Notes: generated by a model from the sequence alone, not told the origin. 64,000 bases of DNA from Nitrosomonas sp. (GCA_016710135.1 JADJLM010000005.1:228677-292676), one strand, 5' to 3'. Counted from the stretch's first letter, positions 18,249-26,918 are shown. A program made the numbers and translations.

Positions 18249-19454
18249 ATGAATCAAGTGTCGCTCATTGGCATTGCTTTATTGCTAGTGATTGCATCAG
18301 CAAACATATCAGCTGAAACCGAGAGAATGCTGCCGGAGCAAAAGATCTTTACCGCGGCAGCATTTGGCCCGGATGGTCGACTGTGGCGCATCATTCCTTC
18401 TCAGAAATATATCTCGGTAGATTATTCAACCGATTACGGAAAATCCTTTAGTCAGCCGGTTCGTGTCAATTCAACGGATATCTCTATCCACTTATGGGAC
18501 GAGAATCCGCCCACACTTTCCGTTGATCGGAGAGGCAGATTGTATGTGCTGTATTTCGCTAATGACAAACAAGCCAGCACCAGCTTTTTCAGCCATTCTG
18601 ATAATGGCACTCAGTTTAGCCAGCCTATTAAAATCAGCTCCGAAGCTGATAACCGCTACCATTATCAAACCGAAATGATCATTGATGCGACCGACCGTAT
18701 CCATTTTGTATGGCACGACGTACGTGACCGCGAAGAATACAAAAAACTCGGTGGTGGAGATTTATCGATTTATCATGCCTCAGCAAGAACCGGAAAAGCA
18801 ATTCAATTGGCTTCCGATCAGCGTATTGCGAAGAATGTTTGTTCCTGCTGCCGCACCGCCATGGCCGAAGATATCGATGGTAGTTTGGTCATGTTGGCAC
18901 GCTTCGTCTATCCTGGTAACATTCGGGATCATGGTTTGTTCAGGTTATCATCGGATGGAAAGATTGGAGAACCTTGGCGTGTTACTTTTGATGATTGGGC
19001 AATTGAAGGGTGTCCGGCACACGGACCGGCTCTATCCATCAGCGCAGATGGCCGATATCACATGGCTTGGTTCACACAAGGAGAGAAACGTAGCGGGCTT
19101 TTCTATGCATGGTCCGATGATCAAGGAAGAACCTTTTCAAGCCCAATGCCCATTGGCGATCAAGAAAAATTACCCGGTCGGGCAGAAGTGCTGGCTTTGG
19201 GTAAACAGGTAGCGCTGGCATGGAAGGTATTTGATGGCATGCAAACCCGCGTGGAAGCGATGTACTCCATGAATGGCGGATTGCACTGGTCTGCGGCCAG
19301 ACCCATTGCCGAATCATCTGCACAATCTGCTCACCCCGCTTTGATTACTGACGGCAAGCAGATTTTTCTTTCCTGGAATAGTCTCGACACCGGTTATCGC
19401 TTGATTCCAGTCATGCAATTGGATAGCAGCGACATTGGCAGCAAGTCCGAATAA
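18249..19454 (+). CDS. Exported sialidase-like (BNR/Asp-box) propeller protein with CxCC motif
   Basis: The start is placed at the ATG at 18249 (MNQVSLIGIALLLVIASANI) because this gives a clean signal peptide of about 22 residues; the frame is open upstream to 18120. The mature part has repeated beta-propeller blades with Asp-box-like turns (STDYGKSFSQP, SDNGTQFSQP, SDDQGRTFSSP, MNGGLHWS). In the 401-residue numbering a motif C198-S-C200-C201 (KNVCSCCRTA) is followed by NIRDHGLF and by C255 in WAIEGCPAHGP. A paralogue at 37596-38840 has the same motifs. Automated pipelines would probably call it exo-alpha-sialidase, but I see no evidence for that activity. The conserved cysteines suggest a metal or disulfide role. 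Confidence 0.75.
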   Translation: MNQVSLIGIALLLVIASANISAETERMLPEQKIFTAAAFGPDGRLWRIIPSQKYISVDYSTDYGKSFSQPVRVNSTDISIHLWDENPPTLSVDRRGRLYVLYFANDKQASTSFFSHSDNGTQFSQPIKISSEADNRYHYQTEMIIDATDRIHFVWHDVRDREEYKKLGGGDLSIYHASARTGKAIQLASDQRIAKNVCSCCRTAMAEDIDGSLVMLARFVYPGNIRDHGLFRLSSDGKIGEPWRVTFDDWAIEGCPAHGPALSISADGRYHMAWFTQGEKRSGLFYAWSDDQGRTFSSPMPIGDQEKLPGRAEVLALGKQVALAWKVFDGMQTRVEAMYSMNGGLHWSAARPIAESSAQSAHPALITDGKQIFLSWNSLDTGYRLIPVMQLDSSDIGSKSE

Positions 19455-19458
19455 AATC

Positions 19459-19893
19459 CTACGGTTGATCGATTTTAGTAAATGCAGATGTCTCAAAATG
19501 CGCATTATCAATATCCTCACAATGAAAAAGCAACTGATAATTTGCCGCCTTTTCACCGCTCGCCGTCTGGCTAACATACAAATGATAAATGCCTGCACCA
19601 CCTTCCACACGAATGATCGGACTTGCTTTTCCATCTGAATTTGTAGTGCTCGCAATTACCTTGTCCTTGACAACCATTACGTTAAACTGCCTGCCATCGA
19701 TTACCTTCAGATCATCGATTTGCACATAAAGATGATGATTTTCTTTCTCGCCACAGGTCACCAAGAAGTGATCGGCTGCACTGGCTGCGGTTAAACTATT
19801 GATCAATTGATGAGACAAGGCGTTACCAACTGGACAGATCGAGACGCTGATACCTATGAATATAGCGGCTTTTGTTAATGATTTTTCCTTCAT
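19459..19893 (-). CDS. Small exported protein of unknown function
   Basis: A precursor of about 144 residues. The ATG at 19893 (MKEKSLTKAAIFIGIS) is preferred over 19899 because the GGAG at about 19901-19904 is better spaced from it. It has a signal peptide ending near PVGNALS. The mature part looks beta-rich, with two cysteines (LVTCGEK and LFHCEDID) and two similar strands (HHLYVQIDDL, YHLYVSQTAS). It is convergent with the propeller gene, 4 bases apart. I do not recognise the family; the location suggests it belongs with the thioredoxin/propeller set. Confidence 0.65.
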   Translation of the reverse strand: MKEKSLTKAAIFIGISVSICPVGNALSHQLINSLTAASAADHFLVTCGEKENHHLYVQIDDLKVIDGRQFNVMVVKDKVIASTTNSDGKASPIIRVEGGAGIYHLYVSQTASGEKAANYQLLFHCEDIDNAHFETSAFTKIDQP

Positions 19894-20161
19894 TCTCATG
19901 ACTCCATTTTGGGTTGTAAAATCTACTTAAACAACTTCAATATGCTCAACAAGCTACCCTTGGTGCGCCAAACGTTCGGGACGATATCGCTAATCCAATG
20001 TCATTCGATTAGCCGCTTGAATTCCAGGGGTAGATGATTTATGCGAGTTGCTCTACATAGATTAACCGTGCTTCTTGACAGGCAATTGCTACCTAACCCG
20101 GCACGGGGCGATTCAGTTTCTTCTTCATAACATATCTTTAGACACTCTCAATTTAGCTGAC

Positions 20162-20181
20162 ATCCATTCCATGGAATGGAT
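20162..20181. repeat. 20-base perfect palindrome
   Basis: ATCCATTCCATGGAATGGAT reads the same on both strands with no loop. It lies in non-coding DNA 31 bases before the dyad at 20212. It may be a protein-binding site or a chance palindrome. Confidence 0.5.
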
Positions 20182-20211
20182 CTTTTAGCTTAGGGCTGGC
20201 AAGACCCAGTG

Positions 20212-20236
20212 TCAATGCGGCATTTTGTCACATTGA
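20212..20236. promoter_or_regulatory. Extended operator-like dyad
   Basis: TCAATGCGGCA-TTT-TGTCACATTGA is a dyad with 11-base half-sites and two mismatched pairs. Its left half is identical to the 11-mer at 17079-17089 upstream of the thioredoxin gene. It lies about 150 bases before the gene at 20384. A shared regulator is inferred. Confidence 0.35.
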
Positions 20237-20383
20237 TATGCACCATTCATTCAATATTCCCTTTGCAGATATCGAGTATTCTTCTTTCATATGAACCTTT
20301 CTTAATTAAGACAGAATAAACATGATAAGAAAACGAAAAACCAAAATTGCATTACAAATAATAATAAATACTCAAGGGAAAAA

Positions 20384-20788
20384 ATGAAGATTTCATCAAT
20401 TAAACAAGAGCGTCTTTTCAGCGCTAAAATTTCTTATACGCCACGCAATTTAAAACTTGAATCAGTAACAACCTTATTGTACGGAGACGATATTATTCCT
20501 AATGTAGGCGACATATTTCTGGCACGAGTTACTCAATTAGGTCAGCATCATGAACTTGAATTAGCGCGTGGCCGCCGCTCCGCCTTACGGATTGGAAATG
20601 AGATTATTGTATGCTATGGAAATTGCTATGTACCTGATCAATTTGAAGCACAGGTACCCAATCACTTTGGGGCATGTAATTTAGTAGCGTCAAGTGGTAT
20701 TGCCGCACAATTGAATCATCGCTATTCCAGCCCCAAAACAACTTATTTTATAAACATTCGCGATACAATCAATTGGAATAATATCTAA
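20384..20788 (+). CDS. Hypothetical protein, possibly truncated
   Basis: A 134-residue protein with a good AAGGGA ribosome-binding site 5 bases before the ATG. It has no signal peptide or membrane segment. The most ordered part is GDIFLARVTQLGQHHELELA, RGRRSALRIGNEIIVCYGNC, and YVPDQFEAQVPNHFGACNLV, which looks like a beta-rich N-terminal domain of a larger protein. The stop is only 20 bases from the target duplication of the insertion sequence at 20812, so the gene may have lost a downstream part. I do not recognise the family. Confidence 0.6.
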   Translation: MKISSIKQERLFSAKISYTPRNLKLESVTTLLYGDDIIPNVGDIFLARVTQLGQHHELELARGRRSALRIGNEIIVCYGNCYVPDQFEAQVPNHFGACNLVASSGIAAQLNHRYSSPKTTYFINIRDTINWNNI

Positions 20789-20811
20789 AAAAATTGTGAT
20801 CGATCAATTAA

Positions 20812-22001
20812 GGAAGCTCTGATTAAGTCACTTATTTCAGTTTTAGTGACAAAGCTATCGTCAAAGTAGTTAATATTGACATTATTGTACGACTGATAGC
20901 TGCAATTTTTAGCAGATTACACACTTTTCTGTTCCCTGATGCAGATTTTCAGGGATATTGGACGGAATTATCCCGTGGTTGGCATCAACACCTTGCGGAC
21001 AAGGTAGAGATTAGCTAAGGCAAACAACAGATAAAGTTGTTGTGCATTCTTGAACAATCCTCGGTAACGGGTTTTGGTATAACCAAATTGTCTTTTGACA
21101 ATACGAAACGGATGCTCCACCTTTGCGCGGAGTGAGGCCAGCATGCGATTGAGTACGGCATGTTCTGCGGGCAATTCCTCACCGCGCTTGCGTTTGAATG
21201 GCATACCCCAGACAGGCTCTTTCGACTGTCGTTATGCTTCTAGATTGCGATCATTACGAGTATAAGCCCGATCACCCAATACAATCGCCTCTTCGCCATG
21301 TACCAGTACATCAATCATGTTGCCATCGGCCACTTTGGCCGTGGTAATTTCCAGGCTATGCACCAGGCCAGAATCAGCATCCACGCCTATGTGCTTTTAA
21401 TCCAAAGTAATAGTTGTTGCCCTTCTTGGTCGAACTCATCTCGCCATCACGTTTGCGTTGCCGGTTCTTGGTCGATGGCGGGGCCGCTATCAGCGTGGCG
21501 TCAACTATCGTACCTTGACGCAGCAATAATCCCCTGCTGGGCCAACTGAGCAGTTGTTTCTGCAAACAGGCTTTGTGCCAAGTGATGCTTCTCCAGCAGG
21601 TGACGAAATTTGAGGATCGTCGTTTCATCAGGCATGGCATCTTCTCCTGCATCCAGGCCTGCAAATTCACGCAGCATCGGTACATCATGTAACGCTTCTT
21701 CCATGCCCGGATCTGAATAACCAAACCATTGTTGCATCATATGAATCCGCAGCATCGCTTCCAGCTCAAATGGCTTGCGTCCTAATCCTGCTACCGGATA
21801 GTGCGGCGCGATCCGATTTGTCCACTCTGCCCAAGAAATCACTTGCTCCATTTCTTCGAGAAACTTTTGCCGGCGAGTTACTTTTGGTTTCTTGATAAAT
21901 AATGGAATCGATAAGCCTAATTGTTTCATCAATGCGCCCCCTTGCAATGGTTACAATCTACCGAATATTCTACAAGTTCTTGAGACTTATTCAGAGTTTC
22001 C
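20812..22001 (-). mobile_element. IS5-family insertion sequence, 1190 bp
   Basis: Bounded by imperfect inverted repeats: GGAAGCTCTGATTAAGTC at 20812 and, on the other strand at the right end, GGAAACTCTGAATAAGTC (16 of 18). Both ends are flanked by TTAA (20808-20811 and 22002-22005), fitting the YTAR target rule of the IS5 group. Length matches IS5 (about 1.2 kb). It carries one broken transposase gene on the minus strand. Confidence 0.88.
20968..21929 (-). pseudogene. IS5-family transposase, interrupted
   Basis: A DDE transposase of the IS5 family. It starts at the ATG at 21929 (MKQLGLSIPLFIKKPKVTRR) and has the N-terminal GLGRKPFELEAMLRIHMMQQ and MPDETTILKFRHLLE. The frame then changes near 21525 to QGTIVDATLIAAPPSTKNRQ (first catalytic Asp), changes again near 21385 to GVDADSGLVHSLEITTAK and VLGDRAYTRND (second Asp), and meets an in-frame TAA near 21238. 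It continues through VEHPFRIVKRQFGYTKTRYR (Glu) to the stop. Two frame changes and one stop make it inactive as written; some of this may be sequencing error. Confidence 0.85.
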
Positions 22002-22007
22002 TTAATT

Positions 22008-23531
22008 AGTCGATCCTGAAATATCCACAAGCACTTGATTCTATGCAGCAAAGATCTTTCTTTTGATGAGCATAACGACCAGGAATGTTAAAATAGCATC
22101 CTATTTCTGGTCGAAATGGTGATTAAAATGCTAAGACATAGCAGTACGATTCATCAACCGAATTTGTTTGGAACAGATTTGCTGATGCAGTTGGATGTCA
22201 ATGATCCATTGTTGCAGCTTGCAGACGCGATACCGTGGCAAGAATTTGACGAAGCATTTTCGATTCACTACACGAAATCGACAGGTGCGCCGAGTAAGCC
22301 GATCCGGTTGCTGTTTGGGTTATTGATCTTGAAGCAGTTAGAGAATTTGAGTGACGAATCAGTAGTATTGCAGTGGAAGCGCAATCCTTACTACCAGGCT
22401 TTTGCGGCATAAAAGAGTTCCAGCAGAAATTGCCGTGTCATAGCATGGAACTGGTGCATTTTCGTAAGCGCATAGGTGTGCCGGGCATGGAGCGGATTTT
22501 TCAGATGAGTGTTGGTTTGCATGGGGAATCGGCACTGGAAGATGTGGTTCATGTTGACACGACAGTGCAAGAGAAGAACATCACATACCCGACTGACAGC
22601 AAACTAGCGATCAAGATTATCAATCGCCTCAACAAGATTGCCAAATCCCATGGTATTTCACAGCGGCGCACTTTCATTAGGCAAGTGAAATCACTGCGCT
22701 TGGATATTCGGCACTACCGGCATGTGAAGAAAAGAGCAAAGGCGAAACGCGCGTTGAAGCGACTCAGAACCATTGCAGGTGTTTTGATGCGGGAGCTCAG
22801 GAGAAAATTGCCACAATGCTGCCTATTCGAGCACTACCAAAAGGATTTTCTACTGTATGAGCGCGTACTGAAACAGAAAATCAAAGACACGCACAAAATC
22901 TATTCCCTGCACGAACCGCAAGTGTACTGTATCGGCAAGGGAAAAGACCACAAACAATATGAATACGGCAGCAAGGCATCGATAGCCAGCACAGCGAAAG
23001 GTAACCTGATTGTTGGGGTTGTCAGTCACGAACAAAACTTGCATGACAGCCACACATTACCAGAGATATTGCATCATGTTGAGACTTCGCGCGGGAAAGC
23101 GGCCAAGCAAGCCGTATGCGACCGCGGCTACCGTGGCAAACGTGAAGTCAATGGAACGCAAATCGTTCTACCTGGAAGAGCATTAAAACGAGAGACACGC
23201 TACCAAAGAGACAAGAAGCGGAAACAATGCAGAAGGCGCGCGGCGATTGAACCCATTATCGGCCACCTGAAATCGGATTATCGAATGGCCAGAAATTACC
23301 TGAAAGGCGCCATCGGTGATCGCATCAATCTGCTAATGGCTGCTACCGCCTGGAATCTAAAACAATGGCTATTGGCCATTTTTTGGTTTTTCTTCCCGTG
23401 GCGAAAACTGCAGGCTTCGCTAATTCTTTGATGGAAAAAGATCAAATTGCTCGATTTTGTCTTTATTAACACGCCGCTTTTTGAAACTGCTGATCCATAA
23501 TAACAATTGATGCAGTTTTTCAGGGTCGACT
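22008..23531 (+). mobile_element. Second insertion sequence (IS5/IS4-type DDE), about 1.5 kb
   Basis: Imperfect inverted repeats AGTCGATCCTGAAA (22008-22021) and TTTCAGGGTCGACT (23518-23531) match at 13 of 14. Both ends are flanked by ATT, a possible 3-base target duplication. It starts 6 bases after the right end of the IS5-family element, so the two are nearly back to back. Exact ends are inferred from the repeats and could be off by one or two bases. Confidence 0.7.
22116..23431 (+). pseudogene. DDE transposase of the second insertion sequence, one frameshift
   Basis: The first frame (22116-22412) starts with MLRHSSTIHQPNLFGTDLLM nearby and contains PSKPIRLLFGLLILKQLENL. The second frame runs to 23431 with VVHVDTTVQEKNITYPTDSK (first Asp), VCDRGYRGKRE (second Asp) and RRRAAIEPIIGHLKSDYRM (Glu). 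Adding one T to the T4 run at 22400-22403 joins them as NPYYQAFCGIKEFQQKLPCH, giving a protein of about 438 residues. It may therefore be an intact transposase in reality. Confidence 0.85.
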
Positions 23532-23863
23532 ATTTATTCTAGAAAAAAAAGTAAATGTAGATAAAAACGACTATAGAGGAGCAATGCACGAAATAAGAGG
23601 GATTGAATACTATTGGGAAGGGTAAAGTGCCCAGTATAGAAGTATGGCAGTAATAATTATCCTGAAGAGACCCAGTTTAAGAAAAGAATTTAAGTCAATT
23701 AGGATACTTTCTAAAAAATGCGATGGTATTTCGCTAAAAATATTCTGTTCCTTATTAAACAAACAACAGTCTGAATTCAAACATTGGTTGCCCGGAAATC
23801 AGATACCAATATAATAAAATATGGCGTTTAAATTTAACTTGGCGTTATTCTACCTGCCAAAGT
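23532..23863. other. Intergenic stretch, nothing recognised
   Basis: About 330 AT-rich bases between the second insertion sequence and the terminator of the lipoprotein gene. No coding pattern, RNA gene or clear repeat seen. Confidence 0.5.
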
Positions 23864-23890
23864 AAAAAGGCCCTGAAACAGGGCCTTTTT
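23864..23890 (-). terminator. Rho-independent terminator of the lipoprotein gene
   Basis: A 12-bp perfect hairpin AAAAAGGCCCTG - AAA - CAGGGCCTTTTT, with a GC-rich core and an A/T run on each side. It lies 20 bases beyond the stop of the minus-strand lipoprotein gene at 23910. It is symmetric and could work in both directions. Confidence 0.88.
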
Positions 23891-23909
23891 ATCAAACAAT
23901 CTAAACCGT

Positions 23910-24197
23910 TTATTTATACATTGATTTTTTGAATGCCCGATCAATTCGAGTTTCTGCCTCGATAGAGCGTGCATTAGCTTGATTTGCAACATCACGTGCT
24001 TCAGCTGCAACACGATTAGCATTATCCGCTGCTGTGCGAGCTGCAGCTGCATCCGCTTTAGCAGCACTCGCATCAGATTTAATCGCATTAACTTCAGCTT
24101 TTAGCTCATCAAATTGAGCTGTTGTTGCACAACCTGTCAACGTTACAATTGCACCTAACACAATGATCATTAATGCATTTTTTACATTTCTATACAT
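23910..24197 (-). CDS. Small alanine-zipper outer-membrane lipoprotein (Lpp/OprI-like)
   Basis: A 95-residue lipoprotein with lipobox ending at Cys23 (VTLTGCATTA). The mature part is a long Ala-rich helix with heptad spacing (SDASAAKADAAAARTAADNA), as in Lpp and OprI, which trimerise and tether the outer membrane to peptidoglycan. The C-terminus is basic (RAFKKSMYK) and ends in Lys as Lpp does. A strong GGAGGAG ribosome-binding site precedes the ATG and a strong terminator follows, as expected of a very highly expressed gene. The next gene upstream is an L,D-transpeptidase, the enzyme class that links Lpp to peptidoglycan. Confidence 0.82.
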   Translation of the reverse strand: MYRNVKNALMIIVLGAIVTLTGCATTAQFDELKAEVNAIKSDASAAKADAAAARTAADNANRVAAEARDVANQANARSIEAETRIDRAFKKSMYK

Positions 24198-24464
24198 ATT
24201 ATTATCTCCTCCAGAGTGAATAAATTAGAGTTAACAGCTATATACAATACGAATAACAAGCACGCTAACTCTATACTTTAAATAATGAAACCACGACAAC
24301 ATAGTGATGCTACATGATTTTTTTAGCAATATAAAGTAAGAAGCATATCTTCGTGATGAAGTATACATCTTCCAGCCTTAACGGCATCTTTGTATGAACA
24401 TTAGTAAAAATTGTTAATTTTCCTTCATGATCTATCGAAATGCCTAATCAAGGAGAACACATAC

Positions 24465-25430
24465 CTACTTTGAAATAAGAATGGGTGCACCATTCCTTTC
24501 GAAAATAGCTAACTCTAGCGCAGATTGGTCAATCTCAATATTTCTACGCGCATGGCTAGCTCCTTTTTCAGTCGTAGTTTTTTCAATAAAGTTTGCAATT
24601 ACATTGCGGACTTTTTGACCATAATCAACATATTCCGCTTCATCTTCATCGAGAGGGGGGTGTAACTCAATAAAGAGCGAGTCAGCTAACCAGCCAATTT
24701 TTATCGGCTGATTCAGAAGTTGCACTGGTGTTCCCACAGCTACTTTATCAAACAACGCTTCAATATCTTCCGGGTACATTCGTAAGCAACCATGAGTCAC
24801 TCGCATACCAATACCAAAGGGTTTGTCAGTACCATGGATTAAATAACCAGCGGTACCTAAATAGATTGCGTGACGACCCAGTGGATTATCGGGTCCTGGA
24901 AGCACAATGGAGGGCGGTGGTGGGTCACCTGCTGCAATCGCTTCATCTTTAATTGACTGAGGAGGAATCCAAGTAGGATCTTTTTGTTTTCTAACAACCG
25001 ATGTTTTACCTAGCGGTGTTCTCCAATCCATTCTCCCAATACTGATAGGGTGGGTGATCACGACTGGCTTCTTCCCTTTAATTGGTTTAGGAAAATAGTA
25101 GAGGCGCATTTCGGGTAAATTAATGATGAAACCTACTCGATCAGCCTGCGGTATAATGTATCGCGTCGGCAGTATAATTTCAGCACCTTCTTCAGGTAGC
25201 CAGCGATCGACCGTTGGGTTCGCAAGCATCATTTCATCCTGACCCATACCAAAACGCCTCGCGACATCCAACAGTGTTTCATCACGATTAGCAGGGATGG
25301 TTTTGATTTGCCCAAATAAGTCTACATCCGTAGGAGGCAATATCCATGATGCAGCTTGAACTAAGCTAGAAAAGATAAAAGCCACGACCCAAAACGCTAT
25401 TCTGTGTATCACCGAAATATATAAAAACAT
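24465..25430 (-). CDS. L,D-transpeptidase with LysM domain (ErfK/YbiS/YcfS type)
   Basis: A periplasmic enzyme that forms L,D cross-links in peptidoglycan or attaches lipoproteins to it. Start chosen at the ATG at 25430 (MFLYISVIHRIAFWVVAFIF) with an AGAGGA site about 9 bases upstream, giving a proper signal peptide; a GTG at 25475 is also open. A LysM-like segment (DETLLDVARRFGMGQDEMML) is followed by the YkuD domain, including GTDKPFGIGMRVTHGCLRMY with catalytic Cys215. The total of 321 residues matches YbiS/ErfK. Its neighbours are an Lpp-like lipoprotein and a second transpeptidase. Confidence 0.9.
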   Translation of the reverse strand: MFLYISVIHRIAFWVVAFIFSSLVQAASWILPPTDVDLFGQIKTIPANRDETLLDVARRFGMGQDEMMLANPTVDRWLPEEGAEIILPTRYIIPQADRVGFIINLPEMRLYYFPKPIKGKKPVVITHPISIGRMDWRTPLGKTSVVRKQKDPTWIPPQSIKDEAIAAGDPPPPSIVLPGPDNPLGRHAIYLGTAGYLIHGTDKPFGIGMRVTHGCLRMYPEDIEALFDKVAVGTPVQLLNQPIKIGWLADSLFIELHPPLDEDEAEYVDYGQKVRNVIANFIEKTTTEKGASHARRNIEIDQSALELAIFERNGAPILISK

Positions 25431-25586
25431 ATACTCATTTCCTCTTCCCATTTTCTTTCTCTGAATTGAGAACACTTGCCCCCACTAGCATTCGAGCTAT
25501 ACTAAATTTAATAATTCAGCTAATTTAAATTGAGTCGACAATGAAAACTCGATTTAAAAAATGCTTTTCTAATACCTACCGATAAC

Positions 25587-26132
25587 CTACCAAACTTTTA
25601 CTAGCACACCAGGCCTAAGCCATTTGCTCAATTGATCTATTTGTGCATTGGTTAGTGCAATACAACCGTTAGTCCAGTTGTATTGCTGGTGAACTTTTTG
25701 ATCCCCGTGTCCAAGACCATGGATACCCAAATATCCACCCAGCGGCGTGTTCTGTGGAGGAAATTGTCCAGTATCAAGCGCACTTACTATTGATTGCCAT
25801 ATTTCTCTTGTGATGCGATTCTCTGTTAAAGCCAGATCGGCTGCCTCTCGATTTGGGAAATCGAAAACAAAAAAACGATGAAAGCGAAGAGACTCTTTAA
25901 TCCATCCAATTCGGAACGTACCTATTGGAGTTCGATTATCCCCCATCATTCTGGCTTTGCTTGCGCCGTAACGTCCAATCGAGATGTTATCGAAACTCAA
26001 TTCAATTTTCTCGCCCCGCATTACTGATAAAGTCAAATTGGTAGTATCAACATCAATCCAAATATCGCTGTGCGCACTTACCAAACAACTCGTTACCATG
26101 CCTAAAATCAAAATAATGAGCTTATTGTACAT
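25587..26132 (-). CDS. Small L,D-transpeptidase (YkuD family)
   Basis: A 181-residue exported YkuD-domain protein. It has a signal peptide (LIILILGMVTSCLVSAHS), the domain start IWIDVDTTNLTLSVMRGEK, the substrate region RTPIGTFRIGW, GIHGLGHGDQ, and the catalytic N-W-T-N-G-C157-I-A-L. It lacks the LysM segment of its neighbour. It is transcribed with the same orientation as the larger transpeptidase and the lipoprotein; whether the three share a promoter is unclear because the gaps are 156 and 267 bases. Confidence 0.88.
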   Translation of the reverse strand: MYNKLIILILGMVTSCLVSAHSDIWIDVDTTNLTLSVMRGEKIELSFDNISIGRYGASKARMMGDNRTPIGTFRIGWIKESLRFHRFFVFDFPNREAADLALTENRITREIWQSIVSALDTGQFPPQNTPLGGYLGIHGLGHGDQKVHQQYNWTNGCIALTNAQIDQLSKWLRPGVLVKVW

Positions 26133-26440
26133 AGCTTAATAATAAAACTTACCTGATTAAGTGAATCGAACAAATCATGCCGTGATTAGACCATTCTGTT
26201 AGTCATATCTATTTTTGAGATAACACTATAAAAACGCTATTGACCGATAATATATCTAAACTGGAAGTATTTTCTGATATCTGTTAGCCTAACTGAAGGT
26301 ATCAACATACTATCGCACGCCTAACTTAGAAGGGCTCCTAGTAACTAAAATGCATTTATTTATTAAATAACTTTAACGTATTATATCTGCACGCTCGGTT
26401 ATTTATTTTTTAAAACAAAAACAAAGGGAGAATAATAACA
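26133..26440. other. Divergent intergenic region, no gene seen
   Basis: 308 AT-rich bases between two divergent genes (transpeptidase minus, membrane protein plus). It must hold both promoters; I could not place -35/-10 boxes with confidence. Confidence 0.5.
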
Positions 26441-26851
26441 ATGGATATTCTAAGCTTTATCTTCGGTTTATTAACAGGAATGATCTTGGGTATCTGGATC
26501 ACTCATATATGGCTAGCCTATCAACGCCAAGAATCTACAGCAAAACTGTCGCAATTATTTAATCAATTATGGCAAGACCACTTCAATCTGATGAAAGAAA
26601 TGAAACATGATCTGGATAACCCGGAATACAAATTCCAGCGAGAATTCTTCGCCTTAAACAAGAATAAGCGTTTTAATCTTAAAAGACCATGCTTAGCATA
26701 TTTTTTCGACGACCATACGACGCTAAACGATCAACTAAAAACCTTGTCAGCTTATGGACTGATCAGGGAGGTAAGTGAATCGAGCGATGCTCCTGCCAAA
26801 TATCAATTTAATGAGCATTTTGTTGAATTGCTTCGAGGCAAGCAACCATAA
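26441..26851 (+). CDS. Membrane-anchored protein of unknown function
   Basis: A 136-residue protein with one N-terminal membrane segment (ILSFIFGLLTGMILGIWITH, residues 3-22) and a charged cytoplasmic-type C-terminal part (LFNQLWQDHFNLMKEMKHDL, YFFDDHTTLNDQLKTLSAYG) that looks helical and may be a small winged-helix-like fold. It has a strong GGGAGAA ribosome-binding site. It is a single gene with its own convergent terminator. Family not recognised. Confidence 0.75.
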   Translation: MDILSFIFGLLTGMILGIWITHIWLAYQRQESTAKLSQLFNQLWQDHFNLMKEMKHDLDNPEYKFQREFFALNKNKRFNLKRPCLAYFFDDHTTLNDQLKTLSAYGLIREVSESSDAPAKYQFNEHFVELLRGKQP

Positions 26852-26875
26852 ACAAATACATTAACTACTAAAAAA

Positions 26876-26911
26876 AGAACAAAATTAGCTTTTAATTGCT
26901 ATTTTTGTTCT
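26876..26911. terminator. Bidirectional terminator between the membrane protein gene and dksA
   Basis: A hairpin with arms AGAACAAAATTAGC and GCTATTTTTGTTCT (13 of 14 pairs) around an 8-base loop, with an A run to the left. It lies between two convergent genes. Confidence 0.7.
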
Positions 26912-26918
26912 CTTATCG

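Larger units (their letters stand above)
19894..20383. other. Intergenic stretch with palindromes, no gene seen
   Basis: No coding signal on either strand. It contains a 20-base perfect palindrome (20162-20181) and an operator-like dyad (20212-20236). The end before 20384 is very AT-rich and should hold the promoter of that gene. Confidence 0.55.

Noticed and set aside
20384..20788. Assigning a DUF1611 or P-loop family name to the gene
   Set aside because: Only a vague resemblance from memory; not enough to name a family.
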